DNA from: Scalesia atractyloides
Taxonomy: Eukaryota > Streptophyta > Magnoliopsida > Asterales > Asteraceae
Assembly (NCBI GenBank): GCA_947069175.1
Contig: CAMTDV010000013.1
Coordinates: forward strand, 53,264,610-53,328,609
DNA: 64,000 nucleotides
Direction: 5' to 3'
Shown here: positions 58,081 to 64,000 of the stretch, one piece after another
How positions within the stretch are numbered: position 1 is the stretch's first letter
Layout of the letters: each line of letters opens with the position of its first letter
Notes under the pieces: model-generated
Told to the model about the DNA's origin: nothing
The model's input: the letters and a program-made list of their open reading frames with translations, nothing else
Databases searched by the model: none
Translations under genes and position numbers: made by a program

Positions 58081-58602
58081 TTACCTCACATACTAATAAA
58101 TTAAAATCTCTTATGGACATATGTCACTTTCTTGTACTTTCTCATCTTACCTTCTTATTTATCTCTTATATTAAATATGAATAATAATTTTAGACATAAA
58201 TATTTAACTATTTGAAAATACTATTAAACCAATGTGATCATAAGTTTAAAAATAAGAAATTCAAACTAAAATAATTATGTAGACAAATGATTAATTAACT
58301 TAATATATAAAAAGTACTAAATGAAAAGATATCTAAACTGATTGAATGAAATAATTTATCTTCCTTTACTAATAAATGAAAAATTTTTCTAGACACGTGT
58401 CACTTTCTGATGTTTTATCATTTGCTATTTATCTCTTATATTAGATAATAATATAATATAATAATGTATAATAGTAAATAATAATAATATAATAATAATA
58501 ATAATAATTTTAAACAAAATTATATAAGAATAAATATTTGTTTTTCTATAAATAATTCTAAACAAATATTTAGATAAGAATAAACCTTTGTTTTTTATAT
58601 AA
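58081..58602. repeat. Diverged duplicated segment and AAT repeats
   Basis: CTAATAAATTAAAA...GTCACTTTCT...TTATCTCTTATATTA near 58092-58180 recurs near 58369-58443. An (AAT)n-like run lies at 58456-58508. CTAATAAATGAAAA-type starts occur in Helitron-like repeats, but no ends are seen. Confidence 0.45.
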
Positions 58603-59878
58603 GAGTAAATTACAAAAATCATCATTTATGTTGATACTAGATTGCAAACTGTGTCATTTATCTTCAAGAAGTACAAACAACATACTTGATGTTTGCAAAC
58701 CCTTACGTCCTTTAGTCCTAACTTAGTATTTTTTTTTAGTTAAATCTGACCAAATGGACCCCATCGGAAGGCAAATTAGTCTTTTGACCAATTTATATAA
58801 TTTTTTGTTTAATACCTAAACATATACATATATTATCTTTACCCTCTTTTTCTTTGTCAACGATCTCTCTCTCTAACTTCTTTACCCACCACAACCACCC
58901 AAGCACCATCACCGCTGTAAACACCTCCTAGGATCACCACTACCAAATCCCAACCACCGCATCAAATATGATAACTCCCCCAAATACGACTAACTATTGC
59001 CCCAAATCCGACAACCACCCGCCAATTCTGACAACCCCGCACCAAATCCGACAATCACCACACTAAATCCAGCAACCACCCACCAAATCCACAACGTCCG
59101 CACACCCCTACCTAACTCCTAAATCTTTAACAAACCACAAACTGATTTAGGGTTTTGACCTGGATGGTTGGTGAAACCAGAACAGATAGAGATATGACGG
59201 AAGTTCACGCTTGGGTCACACACTATGCCCTCAGATCTGTTTTTTTCATACACACTCATTGTGTTTTCTTGAAAATGACGGTTTAATGGCATACTAGTTG
59301 GGGTTTAATGGCAATGTTTCTGGTTGGGTTGGGGTTTAATGGCAGTTCTGGTTAGGGTTGGGGTTTAATGGTTGTTCTGGTTAGGGTTGGGGTTTAATGG
59401 CAACGGTGATGGTGATATTTGGGCGGACTGTTGGTGGTTGTGATGTTAAGGGTGAAAGTACGATGGTATGATAGTGGTGATATTAAGAGTGGTTAAGGTA
59501 GGGGATGTGGTGGTGAGAGGTAGAGTGGTGGTGATGGTGGTAGATTGGTAGTGGTGGTGGTGGGTGAAAATTGAGAGAGAGAGAGAGAGATAGAGTTAAA
59601 TGTGAAATATATGTTCTAGTAATTAGGTATACATATATAATTTTTTAATTTAATTTTGTTTATTTATTAAATACTTAATATAAATAGGTAAAATTGACCG
59701 AAATACCCTCATGTGGAGTCCACATGGTCAGATTTAACCATGAAAAGTAATAGTGTTATGACTAAAGGACATAACGCCAAGGTTTCAAATAAAAGGTACG
59801 TTTTTTTACTTTTTGAAGATAAAGATCATAGTTTGCAATCTGGTATCAACATAAAGGACGGATTTTTGTAATTTACTC
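58603..59878. mobile_element. Mutator-like nonautonomous element, 9-bp TSD TTTATATAA
   Basis: 1,276 bp. The long inverted ends start GAGTAAATTACAAAAATC and extend about 200 bp with mismatches (for example TTTATGTTGATAC, AGATTGCAAACT, TTTATCTTCAA, GGTTAAATCTGACCA). Flanks are TTTATATAA at 58594-58602 and 59879-59887, a perfect 9-bp duplication as expected for MULEs. The interior has CT, GGT and GA repeats and no transposase. Confidence 0.85.
59278..59410. repeat. GGTTTAATGG tandem repeat inside the MULE-like element
   Basis: Five units beginning GGTTTAATGG, about 22-31 bp each, most ending GGTTAGGGTTGG or GGTTGGGTTGG. Confidence 0.85.
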
Positions 59879-59974
59879 TTTATATAATTATAAAGTTATA
59901 TCCCGAGTTTTTTTTAACGAACAAAAAAATCAATCCCGAGTACTCTTGGGGCACCCACTGACCAAACGAACAAC

Positions 59975-60345
59975 AAAATCAATCCCGAGTATTCTTGGAC
60001 AACTGAGGATATTTGCGCATCATCTGATCTTCCCGTTCCCAAGTAAACTCGGGGCCACATTTTGAGTTCCACGAACTCAAACAATCGGAATCTTGCTACG
60101 CTTGAGTGTTTTGTTCTCACGATCCATGATTTCAACTGGTTCTTCAATGAAACAAAGCTGGTCATTGATCTTGAGCTCTTTGAATGGAACCACGAGTGTC
60201 TCATCAGATAAGCACTTCTTCAGATTAGACACATGAAAGACATTGTGAACACCACTAAGTTCTTCAGGTAAATTTAGTCTGTACGCCACTTTGCCAATTG
60301 TTTATTGATCTCGAATGGTCCAACATAGCGTGGATTGAGTTTGCC
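59975..60345 (-). pseudogene. Element H integrase C-terminus and chromodomain-like tail
   Basis: Minus strand GKLNPRYVGPFEI, then AYRLNLPEELSGVHNVFHVS, NLKKCLSDETLVVPFKELKI and PVEIMDRENKTLKRSKIPIV (60289-60077). After a frameshift comes SWNSKCGPEFTWEREDQMMR. This is the typical end of pol in plant chromoviruses. A direct duplication of AATCAATCCCGAGTA lies just beyond the stop (59933 and 59978). Confidence 0.85.
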
Positions 60346-61447
60346 TCATTTACCATGTCGTTGTTTCTGCTGATGTGGCCTCTAATTCGGTTGGGACTGC
60401 TGTTGTTGTTGCTGATTTTGTCTCACTGGGTACGGGCTTCTACAATCCTTTGTCGCATGCCCTTGCTTATTACACCACTGACAACGTTCCTTTCACATGG
60501 CCCGTTGTGGTGCAGGTTGCATTTGTTGTACTTCAGTCGGTTTCCTTGATAACCACTCTGATTTTGATTTGCCAGAGTTTGCTGATTGGGGCTCTTATTG
60601 TCTTCGAACTTTCTCTACTGTGACTAAGACTGAGAGGAGCTAGAACCCTTACTCTGACTGCTATCCCACTTACGTTTGTTGTCGCTTGTAGTATCAGTAG
60701 TAGCACTGTTTCGCTTGGGCAGCTTGCCCTGTTCCACTACTTGATCGGTGAGACGGTGTGCCAAACGGATTACTCGCTGGATTGTAGGGAGGTTAGCTGA
60801 AGTTACCAAACTCTGAATTTCAGGAACTAAACCCTTGAGATAGAGCTTAATTCTCTTATAAGCAGGCTTGGACATATTCGGACAAAAGAGCAGCTAAATC
60901 GTTAGACCTTTTAGTGTACGCTTCAATTTCAGATCCAACCTTCTTCAAATTGTAATACTCCACCTCGAGTTTCTGAATGTCGTCCCTGTGGCAAATATTC
61001 CTTCTTTATCAGATCCTTGAAGTTGTTCCACGGGGTGGCATTGGCAGCCGCCAATCCAAGCATCTGGACCTGCGTGTTCCACCAGGAAAGCGCATTTCCT
61101 TTAAGTGTGCCAATAGCGTACTTCACCCTCTTGTTAACAGGGCATTCACACATCTCGAAAACAGACTCGTCCTTCTCAATCCAATGCAAAGGTTCCACTA
61201 CTCCTTCAGTGCCGTTGAAGGAGTGGGGTTTACAATCCATGAACGCTTGAAGGTACAAGCTCGGGGTTGAAACAGCTTGACCTGTCGCACAAAGACAAAA
61301 CGGATCAAAACAGGTGAGTTAAGATAACAAGAAGATAGGATTAAAACATCCTAGAGTAGTACGGAATGATTGTTTTACCTCCCGGTGTGTTGCTAGTGCT
61401 TCGGCAACCCGTGCATTAATTAAAGCCTGAATCTGAGCCCGTGTCAT
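60346..61447 (-). pseudogene. Element H gag
   Basis: The start is the ATG at 61447 (MTRAQIQALINARVAEALAT), a common chromovirus gag start. The frame then changes to the capsid, FMDCKPHSFNGTEGVVEPLH, ECPVNKRVKYAIGTLKGNAL and SWWNTQVQ (61258-60929), continuing KLYLKGLVPEIQSLVTSANL (60875-60624). The zinc knuckle CQWCNKQGHATKDC (CX2CX4HX4C) is at 60484-60440. A short glutamine-rich stretch then joins integrase sequence near 60346 without any pol in between. Confidence 0.85.
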
Positions 61448-62196
61448 GTTAGCTCCACCAGTCCACCGCCATGTCCGCTCATTGTCTTTACATTCACAAA
61501 AACAAAATGAGAATGATATAACACATACAATTCATCATAGTGGCATGAGGAAAGCAGAAGAATATTTAACCACAACGCATAATATCCAAATAAACATTTT
61601 CATCAGAATAATTGTAAGTTCCACAAATACGTTCCAAATTAAATATTAAATTCAACATCAATTGTTGGATGAGGACGACCCTCCTCATCTAAGTTATACG
61701 GAAAGAATAGAAAAGAAAACGATGGATTGTGATATCAATTGCCACCACCGGCGAAGGATATAACTAGTCCTTCGTGTACTGCCTTCTAGTGTTACTTCTC
61801 GATCTTTCTAGGATTCTTTCGAGTAGTTGGATCTCGTCCACTGCCTCTCCGAGTGTTTGCCCTCGAAGCTTCTTGCTAGGCACTGCCTCTGACTCTTAGT
61901 TTCGGGCTCTTGTAGGGACGTTGTTCACGTGTTGTTCTCCTCGGGCCAAGGAAAGGTTTAGGTTCAGGAGGAGACGTGTTAGGGTTAATGGTCTATTATC
62001 ATTAAAGTCTTATGAACGGAACATACTAATATGTAATGCATCAAGTAAGTAACAAGTAGACACATATGTGAATTATACTATAAAGATGTTGGGACTTGCA
62101 CTTTGGTGTGTAGTGTCATTGCGGCTTGCTTAGTATAGAAACGGTTATAGTTTGGTTTTTCTTAAAAAGCTTTTAAAATCGAGTTCACTAACCAAT
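61448..62196. other. Element H leader
   Basis: 0.75 kb of untranslated sequence between primer site and gag; nothing else seen. Confidence 0.6.
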
Positions 62197-62209
62197 GGCT
62201 CTGATACCA
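62197..62209 (-). promoter_or_regulatory. Primer binding site of element H (initiator Met)
   Basis: Minus strand TGGTATCAGAGCC, three bases from the LTR end GGTGTGACA, the same arrangement as element C. Confidence 0.9.
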
Positions 62210-62212
62210 ATC

Positions 62213-64000
62213 TGTCACACCCTCAAATTTCTACATGCGGAGTTTTACCGCGAGAGGTGTGACCTACCAGGATCAAGCCACTAATCATGTTGAACCGTTA
62301 TTACAGTTATCAAAAGCATCACCATCAACAGATTAGTGATCTAAAGTTTAAATGTCCAAAAACATAATTTAACCAACAGCGGAAGCAAATAGTTAAAAAA
62401 ATCCAAACAATGCTTAAAAACCACAATTGTTTAAGTAAAACCAATTCAAATAATTAACGCAACCACGACACTCCTCCAATGCAAGCTCCCCGCTGTACCT
62501 AACGACCTGCAAAGCATGTAATAGTATCTCAACATAAGGTTGGCGAGTTCAAGTTTTTCAGTATTATTTTCCAAAAAAAACATTAGGTTGTTAAATTACT
62601 TAATTTATAAAACACGTCATGGGGAGCTACCCCATCTTTAAGCTACTAAACTGTGTGGTACCGAAACTTTGACTGTGTAAGTTGTTTGTGCCCCAAGTCA
62701 ATGTCTATCGTCATTGACCAGTTGCCAAGGCATAAAAGTTCACGCCCATCCTCCCAGGTACGGTGTGAGGTTTGTCAAATCTAATACGCTATCAACTAAT
62801 ATCCCATTCGCTGGGCCCCGACGATTAATCGGTATGATGTGTGGGGACTTTAGATAGAGTTCATTTAGTCCGCTAAGACATGAAATATAAATAACATTTA
62901 ACAATATTCTATCCCCAAGAATACTAGGCAATCCCCTACTGGGAAATGAGGTTCCCAACCACCGGGAATACATGCTTTTAGTAAAGGTGTGAACTCACAT
63001 TTGTTTTGCTTGGTAAGAAATAAAGTGCAAATAGTAGCGAAGACGATCAACCGCGTCCTAAGATAGTTATCATGTATTTCATTAAAGTGAATTCATGCAA
63101 CACGTATATTCCTACACGCAATCTCACATTTTGCACCCGTTTATTCATGAACATTTAACCAAATGTATGCATACATAACACTATAGTATATCACATACTA
63201 AGTATCAATTATGTAGTCATAAAAAACAATAGGACCTTATATGATATCACAAGCAAGAAACAAGCACGTTAAGTTAACTTATCAAAATTCAGCATTGAGA
63301 CTTAATTCTGCACAATTTTCGGGACTTTTTCTAATATAGTTTCGGAACTGCAAAAATTCCTAAAAATATAGAAAGTGCCCAACAACCCCTTTCATTTTAT
63401 GTAAAAATTTTAGAACCTATTTCTTTATAGATTTTTTGTGAAAAATCAAACACTACAGTGGTCAGATTCGTCGAAATCTGACCCCTACCCACTAAATATT
63501 TTCTAAAAAATCCTCGTTTATCCGATTGACTTGAAACCACGGAAAATTCTTCAAACATTAAATACTATCTACGTCAAGAATTTCATAGCAAAACTCTAAT
63601 TACGCAGCAAGTTATGACCCAAAACATATCGCATAAAATCTGCAGAAAACGCAACTTAAATTGCTGAAACGAAATAATTTTTTAAAATAGTAAACGATGT
63701 CCAAAAATCATGATTCCAGCGCCATTTGAATCGTATTTCGAAATAACACGTTATAGAATCAAGAAAATCAAATTTTCGTTACGTTATGACCCAGTTACAG
63801 CTGATTAAAGTCGGTTGTAATGTCCTGGACAGAAGTTGTTTTCACATATACTTTAGTTAAACGAGTTTCCGGGTTTCTTTATCATGTTTTCGCAATTACA
63901 CGAACATAATTAATCCTTCACACAAGATTACCAACTCCCAGTCAACTTATATGTATCCATACATAATTAAACAATGACACTAATTACTACACATGATTTC
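62213..64000 (-). repeat. 5' LTR of element H (runs off the right edge)
   Basis: Starts TGTCACACCCTC next to the primer site, like the LTR of C and the solo LTR. At least 1.8 kb; no outer end is seen in the window. Noncoding. Confidence 0.75.

Larger units (their letters stand above)
59888..64000 (-). mobile_element. Chromovirus element H, internally deleted, 3' end lost
   Basis: Minus strand: 5' LTR from 62213 to beyond the right edge, initiator-Met primer site (62197-62209), leader, gag (61447 to about 60350) fused to the integrase C-terminus and chromodomain-like tail (about 60345-59975). Protease, RT, RNase H, integrase core, 3' UTR and 3' LTR are missing. The left end is occupied by the MULE-like element at 58603-59878. 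Confidence 0.8.

Overview
This is a plant nuclear window made almost entirely of nested transposable elements, probably from a member of the Asteraceae. Three things point there. The long accessory ORF behind a Ty1/copia pol (3505-6989) looks like a protein type I know from sunflower and Tanacetum. The copia gag begins with the MENEFYN type seen in the same family. The Ty3 chromovirus gag has the 'DCKPHSFNGTEG' type. The family assignment is from memory of protein types, not from a search. No bacterial gene, rRNA gene or intact tRNA gene was seen.

Layout of the left two thirds (1-40892). All large elements lie on the minus strand and are nested at least five deep. The oldest is copia element F (LTR 40510-40892, gag/PR/IN fragments 38188-40181). 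Copia element E is inserted in F's integrase (LTR about 37745-38187, leader 37337-37730). E's leader is cut by a large SIRE-like copia element D (LTR about 35868-37336, gag 34049-35383, pol 8953-13015, accessory ORF 3505-6989). D is interrupted by two Athila-like Ty3 elements: A (5' part only, 1-3504) and B (13016-34048). B contains a solo LTR with a perfect 5-bp target duplication (28373-31866). Its 3' LTR is broken by a truncated chromovirus C (13362-17684). Most reading frames carry stops or frameshifts, so the coding regions are described as pseudogenes.

The right third (40893-64000) is AT-rich and holds smaller elements with clear ends: two Tourist-like MITEs (43341-43627, 45438-45740), a hAT-like element (45356-46329), a long-TIR Mutator-like element (46430-51426) split by a complete but coding-free LTR element G (47017-51270, TSD TAAAA), three MITEs in (TA)n tracts (56778-58051), and a second long-TIR element with a perfect 9-bp TSD (58603-59878). 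A decayed chromovirus H (about 59900-64000) has its gag fused to the integrase tail and its 5' LTR running off the right edge. The only candidate host gene is a set of three spliced minus-strand exons at 53881-54884 encoding the C-terminus of a protein I do not recognise.

The most unusual signals are not coding. One is a tandem series of three tRNA-like modules, two of them with a 10-12 bp perfect hairpin, inside the LTR of C, plus a fourth tRNA-like unit on the opposite strand. The other is a 19-bp palindromic motif (TACCTTCGTACGAAGGTA type) arrayed head to tail just upstream of the TATA box of E and scattered through the leaders and the pol/ORF spacer of E and D.
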